Positions 33,523 to 43,794 of a stretch of 64,000 bases of DNA are shown here, piece after piece. The translations under genes and the position numbers were made by a program. The DNA is from Spongilla lacustris. Lineage: Eukaryota > Porifera > Demospongiae > Spongillida > Spongillidae. The stretch spans positions 1,863,231 to 1,927,230 of the forward strand of contig OX442429.1 of assembly GCA_949361645.1 (NCBI GenBank), given 5' to 3'. How positions within the stretch are numbered: position 1 is the stretch's first letter; each line of letters begins with the position of its first letter. A model generated the notes under the pieces. The model was not told the DNA's origin. It saw only the letters and a program-made list of their open reading frames with translations, and ran no database searches.

Positions 33523-35657
33523 TTGAATAATTAATATCTGGGGCAACTTGGACAGTGTTTCAAAAAAATAACATCATCCATTTTTCACCAAACTTTTAGA
33601 GTGGGTAGATGACAGTACCAATAGAGTACTTAGCTAATCAGATGTGTGGGATTCTCATGCACTAGGCTGGGGCACCAATTCAAATGCTGGCAGCTATCTT
33701 TAATCCTCCCTCATAATTCCTAGTGTGTTTTCATAGTCACTAATCTTGGTGGGTATGAAAACACCCTATATGTCGTTCACTTTTCCTGCTTGCACACCGG
33801 CTTACTAACAATAGGCTAGGTAAAAAGTGATGTAATCAACACTTAGTCTGGGGACCTGGCTGAAAGTAACCATCAGTGCCCTCCTTCAAAATACGCGCAG
33901 TGGACACGGCAATTTAAATACGTTTGCGCTTTCTCTGCAGTATAGTACATGTGCATTAATCAAACGTGCTACACACTCTTTTGCACAGGTGACAGGTGTC
34001 CAAATACTGCATGATTCTTTTCCAGACGTTCAGCCATGACGTTCTGAATATCTTACAAGTCTTGACTGGCGGCTTTATGATATGCGTGAGGTTTCTAGCT
34101 GGTTCTGCTCAGTACTTATTGAATGGTATATTGAAGGGCATGCTGTTCGAATAATGGATAGAACTGCGGATGGGAATTATACTTGTTTCCGGCTCATTTC
34201 AAGCGCAAGCTGTGGGGTGGACTAACAAGGCATTTTCGTTATTATCGCAGTAAGCTAAAATCTTACTTGTCCCATACTTAGTAGTGCGTTGGTAGCGGGT
34301 GATAACCACGTGTTTTTTGGTGAAAATAAAATGCTTGGCACACTTATATTCCCATCCGCCACCATTGAATCACTCCCACCAGTTAGTGTGGTGTAACATT
34401 GATATGCACCTCATTCCCAGTCCTTGTGATACTATCTTATAGGGCACGTGTAACTGTTGTTTTAGTGATTTAAAGTTGGCATAAGCAGGCTATACGTGTA
34501 TTGACTTGAGAAACTGTGATTTATTATGCCAATATCAAAAAAGGAAAAACCTGGAAAAACCAAGGTAATCGTTGGCAAATTAATAGTGCATTAATCACCA
34601 AAAATTAATTTTTCTAATAACTGATTTGAAAGTTGCTACAAACCTGAAAAATCGATTGGACTTTTTTTCATAGTCGAAAAAATCAATTTTAATTTATGAA
34701 AATGGTTACACACCCTAATCCTGGGATAGTATCTCTCCTTCATGTATTGCAGCATGCTTTGTCCATTCCCATTGCCGCCCTGCTCTTAACAACACTGAGA
34801 TAAATGCCATTGCTGTTGGATATTCAGTATTCTGAAAAAAACCTGAGTCAGAGATAGTTGCACTGATGTGTCAACAACTGCATTTTAAATCTGTCTTTAA
34901 GTAATCTGCGTGTAGCTGGTATGTTAAGTAATGTTGGTCTTGATGTTGTTGACAATGCAGCACAGAAAGTGAATGACAATGCTCATAACAATGGCTTCAC
35001 TTAGAAGATGAAGGAATGATAGATGAGAATGATTACGGTGAGGTGTGTAATGACGCTGACATTTATGAGAATCCAATGGATAAAGCACAAGTACTCAGTA
35101 AAGTATTACCCTTGTTGGAAAAGTTGCATGCGTCTGGTGCTAGACTAAATTACTGTCATATACTGGATGCACTGAGCTTGACAACTCTGTTTACATGTGA
35201 AGGATTCCACTTCCAAAATGCCGTAGCTTCCTAAGACTTTTTACAGTAAAAATGCAGACCTCTGCGTGTGCGCACGCTGACACTATTTTATCGCCCAAAT
35301 TTCTCAGTGCAATAAAATAACATGTAATTTATCTTGCAAATTAAATGGGTTTACATGTAAACTACATAACGGAAGGGTTAGATCGATAGGGTTTTGCTAC
35401 TAATAACTGCCATAAGATCTACGTGAATCACATTAAAACTGCAGCTAATGTGCTTATTTGCGGAGATGATAATGTGCTTATTTCCGAGCCGCGACTGTAT
35501 TTGTGTGCCTGTTTATTCTGCGAATAGCACTTCAGTGGTTTTGTCCAGAGGATCCCCACATTTACGGCTTTCCAAAGGCGGTGTTGTGGGCTATTGCCAA
35601 CAAAACTAAACCCCCTAGCGATTGAAATTCCTGTCAACTCGGCACACAGCAAAAACA
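33523..35657. other. Unannotated AT-rich stretch, no recognised gene
   Basis: No domain was recognised on either strand. A plus-strand frame at 35016-35234 (MIDENDYGEVCNDADIYENP...) has an acidic start and no family signature; I do not call it a gene. Confidence 0.3.
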
Positions 35658-35802
35658 GATTGATGCATCAGTGTCACTAGAAACAGTGAATAGGGCACTC
35701 GTTTTTGAGAAAACGAGTGCCCTGGAAACAGTGAACATGGCACTGACTCGTTTTCTCAAAAACGAGTGCCCTATTCACTGTTTCTAGTGACATGCATCAA
35801 TC
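35658..35802. repeat. 145 bp foldback palindrome
   Basis: GATTGATGCAT...GTCACTAGAAACAGTGAATA GGGCACTCGTTTTTGAGAAA is mirrored on the right side to ATGCATCAATC. Arms are about 60 bp with small bulges. The inner block is itself repeated (ACGAGTGCCCT). A foldback element is likely. Confidence 0.85.
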
Positions 35803-35882
35803 AGTTATTGCTGTGCATGCAGTAATGCACTTATCAATGCCATACGGGCGATGCCGGGATTAGGAGGGGATTTGATTGCCGG

Positions 35883-35978
35883 TGTCAGAGGCATAAATGA
35901 CTCCCAGGCATAAATGACTCCCCCGGTCATTTACGCCTAAGGTGTAAATACTCCTCCTTGGCATATATGACTCCCCAC
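35883..35978. repeat. Left terminal/subterminal repeat of Ginger element
   Basis: Three AT(A/-)AATGACTCCC units and a CATTTACGCCTAAGG unit, the mirror of units at the right end. Confidence 0.8.
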
Positions 35979-36028
35979 GTGAATTCCATAAGCCACGTGT
36001 AGTTGTTGAAGTGAAAAAGCTCGCTCGC

Positions 36029-36881
36029 ATGGACCAGGATGAATTCAGTATTGTCGAGGATTACCTGCGTATGAATCAATATCCTAAGGGCATTTCAAAG
36101 AGAGATAAGGCCAATCTAAGGCGCAAATGCAAAAACTTCAAGTTCGACTGTGGAGTGCTCTAATTCAGAAGAGTGAAGAAAGGCGAAGGTGAAGAGGAAG
36201 GGTGGAAGATTTGTGTTAGGACCGAAGACGAAAACAGACGCATTCTGGAGTCATGCCATGCTGGGATTGAAGGTAAAACAGAAAGTATATATTATTCAGT
36301 ACGATAATTGTATACCTGTATTTGTACATGTAGGAAGCCACTTAGGGAGAGATAAAACCATTCAAAAAATATCCAGTCGTTTCTTCTGGAAAAACATAAA
36401 TGAAGATATTCGAATATTTGTACAACACTGCGACAAATGTCAGAGAACTAACGCTAAGTTTTCAAAGTCCAATGCTAAGCTGCATCCTATTGTTCCAATA
36501 CCAAATGTTTGGCACCAGGTTGGTTACTTCGTGTGTAGGTATGATATAATATAAATACACAATACTCTACCAATATATAGGTTGGTATTGACCTCATTGG
36601 TCCATTGCCCACCACCTCAAAGGGCAATAAGTATGTCAGCAAGTGGCCTGAAGCTGCACCACTGAAGGACAAGACTGCAGTAAGTATAGCACTCTTCTTG
36701 TTTGAAACTTTCTGCAGGTATGTGAATGATTTGGAAAAATAATACGTGGAAGATTTAAATTGATTGCATGCATCATGTGATCATTGCATGTTATTATATT
36801 TTATGTATTAGGTTTGGATGCTAGGAAGTTATTATTTCGGACCAAGGCAGAGAATGTGTTAATTATCAGATGTTCACTCTG
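36029..36881 (+). pseudogene. Ginger integrase: finger and core, decayed
   Basis: Exons 36029-36272, 36334-36518, 36581-36717 and 36812 onward, with GT-AG junctions and short introns (61-94 bp). Exon 1 starts MDQDEFSIVEDYLRMNQYPK and reaches CHAGIEG; one TAA interrupts it (GVL-stop-FRR). Exon 2 gives the H2C2 finger (GSHLGRDKTIQKISSRFFWK ... HCDKCQR). Exon 3 gives VGIDLIGPLPTTSKGNKYV with the first catalytic D, but about seven residues are missing before SKWPEAAPLKDK. Exon 4 has EVIISDQGRE with the second D, after a TAG. The block with the catalytic glutamate was not found. The integrase is inactive in this copy. The closest relatives known to me are GIN1/KRBA2-like integrases. Confidence 0.8.
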
Positions 36882-37029
36882 GTGATGGTAATTGTGAGAT
36901 TCAAAAAAGTAAGAACACTTCAATGGAAGGACCTTCTAATACTTACGAGTGGAATCCAGATGAAATAGTACATCATGCTACCAAGATGGTACACATTAAG
37001 AAAATGATCACTGAAACTACAATGTCCAA

Positions 37030-37354
37030 TATTGAAAAAGGACAAGTTTTATTATGACCGAAAACACAGCAATGAACAAGTAAGAGTCATATCAATGTTA
37101 TGTATTGTATGTAAAATGTTTGCACTCGCAGGAATTTCATCCAGGAGAGTTGGTACTTCTTCGAAATAGCCACAGAGACTCAAAAAAGGGGGATAAGTTA
37201 CAACCAAGATGGTTGGGACCATACTGAGTGTACGCAGCTTTAGAAAAAGGGGTATGCCACTTGGAAAATGCTTATGTAAGGGTTCTGAAAACTGCAGTGA
37301 ATAGATGCCATTTGAAAAAATTCTCAACCAACACCTTTATTAACAACTACAAAG
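37030..37354 (+). pseudogene. Ginger integrase C-terminal GPY/F region
   Basis: EKGQV...YDRKHSNEQ before a short intron, then (37132-37354) EFHPGELVLLRNSHRDSKKG and LQPRWLGPY-stop-VYAALEKGVCHLEN. GELVLLR and RWLGPY are the GPY/F module that follows the integrase core in gypsy and Ginger proteins. One TGA follows GPY. Confidence 0.75.
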
Positions 37355-37514
37355 GTAATTACTAGTATTATTTAGTATTATTATTTTACTATTTTAATTG
37401 AAAGACCATTATTTTATACATACAGAGAAGTAGATAATGCATGCTATTACTGATGAATTGATTTTTAAGTGCTATAACAAATGGATCAACAGCTCAGTGG
37501 TCTGAAAACAGGAA

Positions 37515-37757
37515 ACATGCAAGCAATGATGCAAAGTGCTTGGAGCTGGGGTGGGTGTGTGTGCCTTTGGCAGTCAAGGTTTATGGGCCTGAAGCACAGG
37601 CAAACCTTTCTCAGCTTGCTGCGTGCCTTGCAATCAGATCAAATTTTTGCAAGTCCCATGCAGGCCACTTCTGCTCTCAATGGCAGGTTAAACCTGGTCC
37701 TAGTCAAAGCTAATACCAGAGCTCTGTTGTCCCGTTCATTGGCAACTGGATGTTAGT
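37515..37757 (+). pseudogene. LINE-like RT C-terminal fragment nested in Ginger
   Basis: CLELGWVCVPLAVK...EAQANLSQLAACLA, then in a shifted frame SALNGRLNLVLVKANTRALL. This is the same C-terminal block as CNRLGWVCIP...LVRANIRAILARS at 11766-11990. It probably inserted into the Ginger element between its integrase and protease parts. Confidence 0.65.
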
Positions 37758-38024
37758 CTCTTCAACTTTTCCATCCTAGCGTATTGGTTTTTGTTTAGTA
37801 ACTGTGTAGCTTAAAACTGTAATAATGTTGTGTATGTCATATTATTATTATTGTACAATGACTGACCCATTAAAATCAAATTTTTTTAAAATGAAGATGA
37901 AATCTGTATTGAGTTCTTCAAATAAATCTTCACAGAGAAATGTCATCAAATCACAAAAGGTGTGCAAATTTTTACTTATACATGTATATTGTTAAACTTG
38001 ACTGTTCATGCAAAATTTTTGCAG

Positions 38025-38839
38025 CAGTGTCCCTATTGGATTAAAGATTAGTCACTCAGCTACAAGCATAAAACAATTATTGAAAACCAACAAAATGTTG
38101 ACTGATGAACACATTCAAGCTGCACAAAATCTCCTGAAAAAGCAATTTCGACATTTAGCTGGTTTGCAGTCTACTCTACTGTTTCAAAATAAGGGATTCT
38201 CTCCAGCATTGATAAGTGATGGATCATTTCGGGAAGGTATGCCCTTATGACATGAATGCACATTTTATTTTATTTATTACATTGCCATATGCAATTGTAC
38301 AGGTGTTGTTTGTACCTGAACGTGACCACTGGGTGACCACCAGCTATCATGAAGGAGAGGTCAGGCTGTATGATAGTGATAGCCTGAAAGAGCAAATTGC
38401 CATAATCTACAAAGAAGCCACCCAAAGCAATGTTCTAACTGTGAGAGCAATGCCCGTTCAACAGCAAACAGGAGGAGTGGACTGTGGATTATTTGCCATT
38501 GCTTTTGCCTATCATGCTGCATTGGGGGAAAATTTAGGGGAGGTGACATTTGAGCGAAAAAATCTTCGTCAAAGTTTGGTGCACTGTTTTGAGCAGAACT
38601 GCCTACAACCATTTTCTTCACCCCGTGTTTCTTCACCCCACGGATCTATTGCAGTAAAGAGAAACAAAACCAAACGTTTCAGAATACATTTGATATGCAC
38701 ATGTAGACTGCCAGAATCATCTGATTACAATGTAATACAGTGTGATCAATGCCAACAGTGGTACCATTTCCGCTGCATGGACATTCAGCAAAAAAGTGTT
38801 CCTGCATCATGGTTGTGCATTAACTGTCAGTCTTTGTAA
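38025..38839 (+). CDS. Ulp1-like cysteine protease with C-terminal PHD finger (Ginger ORF)
   Basis: Two exons, 38025-38236 and 38303-38839. The first encodes TDEHIQAAQNLLKKQFRHLA GLQSTLLFQN, the usual lead-in of transposon Ulp1 proteins. The second encodes the protease core, with histidine in ERDHWVTTSY, aspartate in VRLYDSDSL, glutamine and the catalytic cysteine in QTGGVDCGLFAIAF. A PHD finger follows at the C-terminus (CTCRLPESSDYNVIQCDQCQ QWYHFRC...WLCINC) with complete C4HC3 ligands, ending at TAA 38837-38839. The second exon is fully open for about 178 codons. The frame across the exon junction does not match (phase 1 into phase 0), so either the junction differs or a one-base indel is present. 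Such proteases cleave SUMO-like tags; the role in transposition is unknown. Confidence 0.8.
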
Positions 38840-38977
38840 GTAGCAAGCAGACTGTGATATTATTTGTCAGTGTTCATTCATTTGCTATATATTCAGATCA
38901 TGATACTGATTATATAGCTGGATACATAAATACCTTTACTTGCTATCTCTGGAAAAACCAAGGGGATTTATTTATGG

Positions 38978-39471
38978 TGTCATAATCACCAATGACTCCC
39001 CTAAATTTTGACTCCCCAGTCATTCGCGCCTAGGCATATATGACTCCCGGTAATATATGCCTAGGCGTATTTGACTCCCCAGTCATTTACGCCTAGGCAT
39101 ATATGACTCCCCATTGATAAAAGTGACATAAATACCTTTACTTGCTATCTCTGGAAAAACCAACGGGGATTTATTTATACCAAAGGCTATAACGCCTTCC
39201 CAAGACAGGAGCCAATTTTGTCTAGGCAGAAAACAGGGGAATCATATACATTGGCAAAGATCGACGGGGAGTTAATTATGCCTAAGGCTGTAATAACTCC
39301 CGGGAGTCACTTTTATCAAGGGGGAGTCAAATGACTGGGGAGTCATATATGCCTAGGCGTAAATGACTGGGGAGTCAAATACGCCTAGGCATATATGACC
39401 GGGAGTCATACATGCCTAGGCGCAAATGACTGGGGAGTCAAAATTTAGGGGAGTCATTGGCGACTATGACA
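38978..39471. repeat. Foldback right end of the Ginger element
   Basis: Starts TGTCATAATCACCAATGACT and ends with the reverse complement of TGTCATAGTCGCCAATGACT. About 140 bp arms are built of ATATGACTCCCC and GCCTAGGC units. A 50 bp direct repeat (CTTTACTTGCTATCTCTGGA...) starts near 38934 and again near 39137. The end therefore looks like a duplicated, inverted terminus or a Ginger MITE. Confidence 0.8.
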
Positions 39472-39567
39472 CCGGCGTGCTATGCGTATGTAGTTTGACA
39501 TGATACATGTAGGAAATTAGTCATGCCTACATGCATTTAATATACTGTATATGTATGTACATGTATA

Positions 39568-41415
39568 TGTTACGGCCCGGTTTGAATCCGTGACCCGATT
39601 TAAATCCGGTCAACCCGATTTAAAGCGGGTCGGGATTTAAAATCCGGTCGACCGGATTTTCATCATACACTTGTATGCGGCTGAGATTGTTGGTGTCAGT
39701 GAGTCTGAATTTGACGCAATCCTATCAGACAAATTCCCTCCTGACGAAAAGAGAGGAACTAGCGGCGTTTGGTGAGAGTGTAAAACAATGTCTTGCAGAG
39801 GGCGTCCTCGTTGTTCCCACCAATTAAGGAGCAGGTACTGTATATAGTAGTATCTGACGCGCTGGGTGTTAGAATTTATGTGAATTCAGTGATACAAATA
39901 TGTTTACTGATAATTCTGTCGTCTGGCCATGGTAAGAATGCATATTACACCAACTAATTCCAGTCCAGTCGAAATAAGCAATCCGAATAATGTGAGCCGT
40001 GGTTCTGCTATCATTTCTGTTTGTTTTTCGCACTGCATGAATTGTGGCTCTCACAATGCAGATGGTATCAGCATACAAGTCCTCACCATGCAGCACTGAT
40101 GATATCTATGCTTCGTCACATACTTGTGTCAGCTGTTATGTTTAGGCCAGTAAAGGTGACCTCTTGCAGCTTTTTTCCCTGATGCATGTGTGGTGCCTCC
40201 CAGGCAAATATCATTAATTAAAAGTAACAAAGAGCTTATACAGGCTATTTTTGGAAACTATTCACTCCATGGTGGTGTCTTCAGCTTGCTCTTCTTTATC
40301 TCTCCTCCTATAATTTATTTTGAAGTGTTTGGTGAGCACATTCCACTAACCCCGTGGCTCAGTGGATGACAAGATCGACCACTAACTATAGCTAATTGTA
40401 TTTGTGTGTGCCACATTGCCTGTAAACCTTAAAATGACATGATTTACAAATTCTCGGCCATTGTCCGAGCGAAGTGTGTGAGGTATACCAAATGAGGGAA
40501 TAATCTGCATGTTTAAAACATTTGCAACATTTATAGCTGTTTTGCTTTCAATGGCATAGGCAAAATTGAATTTGGACCAATGATTTATACATTAATTGTG
40601 AAGAATGCCCACAGTTCATTTCTCTATGTGGCAAGTGCCTCATGTCTATGACATCAATCTGGGAAATAAATGTGCACAAGTGACACAATTGCCAATGCAA
40701 CACAGCCAGTGTTTATTGAAGATATGGTATGGTATACCAGGCTTGCAAAATTCTTTACTAGGATCCACTGGTGTCTGGTCCCTTTGAAGTGATTGGAGGC
40801 AGGAAAGAATTTATCCAAGTGCTTCACTCCTCTCAGTACATAGCAGCAGATCTGTTTCGATTCTAATGTCAACCGAACGTCTTATCAGCATAGAATTCCG
40901 CGTTGCTTTTGATAGGCAAAATAATTCAAACTATTATGCATGGTCTTTTCGCGTTGGCTTTTGCCACTGCTCTTTGTGCTGGGCCGGGAAGACCCCCAGT
41001 ACTTGCACTTCAACCGTATACGTGCATGAAGGAGTCCAATAGGATTGGAATGGAAGACTGTAGCATAATGTGGCTGTGCATGCAACTCATGCAGCTATTA
41101 GGTATAGCCTGTACGCATTTGACTGTACTGAAATGCTGTAAGCAGTGTTGTTGCGATTTGATACGATGAATTTTCACTTTTATCACAAAACACCAAGTGT
41201 GTACTAACGCAATTATGTTATTTTTACAGTCAGACTGTGCACTATTCTCGAAAGCGGGTCAAAAAACACCGACCCGATTCAAATCGGGTCAAGATAAGTG
41301 TAATGCCAAAAACCGGGTCCTAAATCCGGTCAACCGGTTTTGAATCGGGTCAACCCGCTTTAAATCGGGTCAACCCGATTTTAATCGGGTCACCGATTCA
41401 AATCGGACCGTAACA
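39568..41415 (-). mobile_element. Second Ginger-like DNA transposon, decayed
   Basis: Ends are TGTTACGGCCCGGTTTGAAT at the left and, reversed, TGTTACGGTCCGATTTGAAT at the right (TGTNR type). Both continue into many copies of ACCCGATTTAAA(T/G)CGGGT-like palindromes. TATA flanks both ends (39564-39567 and 41416-41419), a possible 4 bp target duplication, though the flank is TA-rich. An integrase relic is on the minus strand inside. Length is 1848 bp. It begins 96 bp after the first Ginger element. Confidence 0.75.
40400..40690 (-). pseudogene. Ginger/GIN-type integrase core relic
   Basis: Read on the minus strand: QIDVIDMRHLPHREMNCGHS (first D block, about 40660-40600), then after a frame change HWSKFNFAYAIESKTAINVA near 40580-40525 and FGIPHTLRSDNGREFVNHVI near 40490-40440, with the second catalytic D in SDNGREF. 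HWSKF...SDNGREF is typical of the KRBA2/GIN-like integrase group. The E block and the finger were not recognised. Only about 90 residues survive. Confidence 0.75.
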
Positions 41416-41766
41416 TATATACTGTATTATTATACATGCAATTGAATATGGCGCAAGACAAAAGTGTTCTCAGGCTATAGTGCATTTGACAACAGGAAAA
41501 TTACAAAATGTTCAAGTGCAGAGGAGGGACTGCCCATTGATATACATTTCTCGGCGGCTAAATATTCTGATACAGATCGAAGAACAGTGGGGTGATCGCA
41601 AGGTCTTTGTTGATCTTCAGGACAAAGTTATTACAGTTGCATGCAAGTATGACCGAGTTCTACATGCACGCTAGGTATCAACCATGATGCTGCATGGGGC
41701 CCATTCCTGATTCGACAAGATCACAGCCGAGGCTGGTGAGTTCATATTATACCCCGCGCGGTATAT

Positions 41767-42628
41767 CATAGATATTATACGGAAGGGATTGGAAACGGAT
41801 CACGTGCTGCAATACATTGCATTATCCTAGCTTCGGGCCATCAGTGTCGTATTAATCAACACCTTTCTAGTGACCACGTTATTGGAACTTTTTCGAAAAG
41901 CAAAGATATTTGACTAGTTTTAGGCTTTCTTTGGTGTTATGCGACTTGCTTGAGAGGTATGGATATTAAGAAATGCGTGTTTTTGACTGTAAATGTATTC
42001 AGACGCGAGTTTTTCATTAGACCGACGTTCCGTGTGTTAGCGATATCTTTGTGGGCGTACAAGTAACGATAGCTTAGTCGCATTGGCTATTACTTTGCAT
42101 AATCGAGAAGATCGTACTAAGACAAATCGACCTCTCTGGGTTTTGTCTCTAATGCACTTCGAACTATAATAAAAAAGTCGCCGATAACCATTTGGACATG
42201 TGTGTCGTTGTGGGCGTGCAACGCGTGCTGAGGCCTATTTTTCCTTTATTGAATTCGTTTTACTGGTTGTGTACTGATCATATAAACGACCTCGTGTGTG
42301 GACAGCTTACGTCCACACTAAATACTCATGTTTTTCTCGTTGGAATTCAGGTGTGAATGGGAGGTCACCGTCGATTCACGATTGTGACTCTCAAGTACGA
42401 AGAATAACGAATGGAAAACTTGATGTACAGCGTCCAATAGGATAGTCTATCCGTCTAGATATAGGAAAGTGCATGTGTTCAACTCTTTGTTTAAGTAAGT
42501 TATACCAACAACAGTTACAGCATCGCAATCCATTCATTCCGCCATTTTATTCCTACTACACTGATGGAACCTGTTAATTGGTGTTGAAACGTCCCGTTTC
42601 CAATCCCTTCCGTATAATAATATCTATG
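41767..42628. mobile_element. MITE with 30 bp inverted repeats and GGTATAT duplication
   Basis: The left end CATAGATATTATACGGAAGG continues GATTGGAAACGG; the right end, reversed, reads CATAGATATTATTATACGGA then AGGGATTGGAAACGG (one 3 bp slip). GGTATAT directly precedes (41760-41766) and follows (42629-42635), a probable 7 bp target duplication. It is 862 bp with no coding signal. Confidence 0.75.
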
Positions 42629-42635
42629 GGTATAT

Positions 42636-43695
42636 CATGCCATGAGTGGCGTACACGTATGTGCATGTTGGACCGCTACTGGGTCTGGGAAAATGCTCGA
42701 TCGTACGCAACTTCACAAAGCTGGAGCGACGTCGGAAGGACAGATATTAACGGTTTAGGGTTTTTTTTCCCGCAACGTGGCAGAGCTACCGACACAGGAG
42801 AGGCTTAGTGACGTTCCTTTAAGTACAAACCAAACACATACGTTGCGCTCTTCCGCAAAAGGTTTAGCATCTTTTGACAGCATGGCGGCATAGTAAAGCT
42901 TTTTTACTCGCGTCTCACGTTGCCTTCATTTGCCACAACCTTACAGGACTTATGTTAAGCGGATTACAAAACTGTCAAAACGACTAGACGAGAGCATTTT
43001 CCCAGACCCACTTTTCACGTAGCAGTGATGTAATCCATCCGATGCTGTGAAAATCTGGGTCTGTGTACGACACTAGTGACTACATGTACGTGCTAAAGCT
43101 GTATTTGTGGACACTACCAGCCCTAATGATATTCATGCAAATTCTTCAGTTTACCCATACTAGAGTATCTACCTAAACAATAAAACAATAGATAAGAAGT
43201 GAGACCACAAATGTGCATGTAGATTAATAAACAACAAAATGTCTTCTGTCACAGTCACATCTGCATCAGACCCCGAAAGACCATGGGGAAGCATCCACTT
43301 CTTGTCCAACTTGTGAAGGGGCTTGCAAAGGGCACGGCTATAGCACTCAACGTTGTGGATACAAGCTGCATGCAATTATGCCTCCCTCTCAGAATTGTGC
43401 AAGAGGATCACAAATACTCAGATTATATAATGATTCAGGAACATGGTTGGACCACATGTGTATTTAAAGGTGAATTTTGTAGACACAATAAATTCTTGTG
43501 GAGCAGCCAAACTCAACAGAACCTTCCAAAAATGGGGGAGTTGCATGCATGAATATTGTGGTGTGCTGAAGTATGCATCATCATGATGAGACTGACTTTC
43601 GATGTGCATGACAGTGATGACACATGCAATATGTATACCTACATTTACGTCGATTGTTTATATTTATTCATTTAAATTATCATGCAAGTTTAAAA
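42636..43695. other. No recognised gene
   Basis: No domain signature on either strand. The frame at 43283-43552 has no family hallmark. Confidence 0.3.
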
Positions 43696-43707
43696 TATGA
43701 CAAACCT

Positions 43708-43782
43708 AGTCGGGCGGGCCCTATACTATACCGCGTTTGGTCGGGTACGACCAATCGCGGTAGTAGGGCCCGCCCGACCGGC
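43708..43782. mobile_element. 75 bp GC-rich hairpin flanked by 12 bp direct repeat
   Basis: GTCGGGCGGGCCCTATACTA and TACCGCG...CGCGGTAGTAGGGCCCGCCC GAC form a near-perfect hairpin. TATGACAAACCT occurs directly before (43696-43707) and just after (43783-43794), which looks like a target duplication. Confidence 0.7.
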
Positions 43783-43794
43783 TATGACAAACCT

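Larger units (their letters stand above)
35883..39471 (+). mobile_element. Ginger-type DNA transposon (integrase + Ulp1/PHD), complete ends
   Basis: The left end is TGTCAGAGGCATAAATGACT and the right end (reversed) TGTCATAGTCGCCAATGACT. Both give TGTNR termini followed by repeated ATGACTCCC subterminal motifs. CCGG precedes (35879-35882) and follows (39472-39475) the element, a 4 bp target duplication. Inside, on the plus strand, are a spliced gypsy-like integrase with GPY/F tail and a Ulp1 protease with PHD finger. This set (TGTNR ends, 4 bp duplication, integrase, cysteine protease and PHD) is the published description of the Ginger superfamily, as I recall it. Length is 3589 bp. A LINE fragment sits between the two coding parts. 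Confidence 0.85.

Noticed and set aside
35016..35234. Acidic 72-codon frame
   Set aside because: No family signature and no supporting neighbours; too short to call alone.
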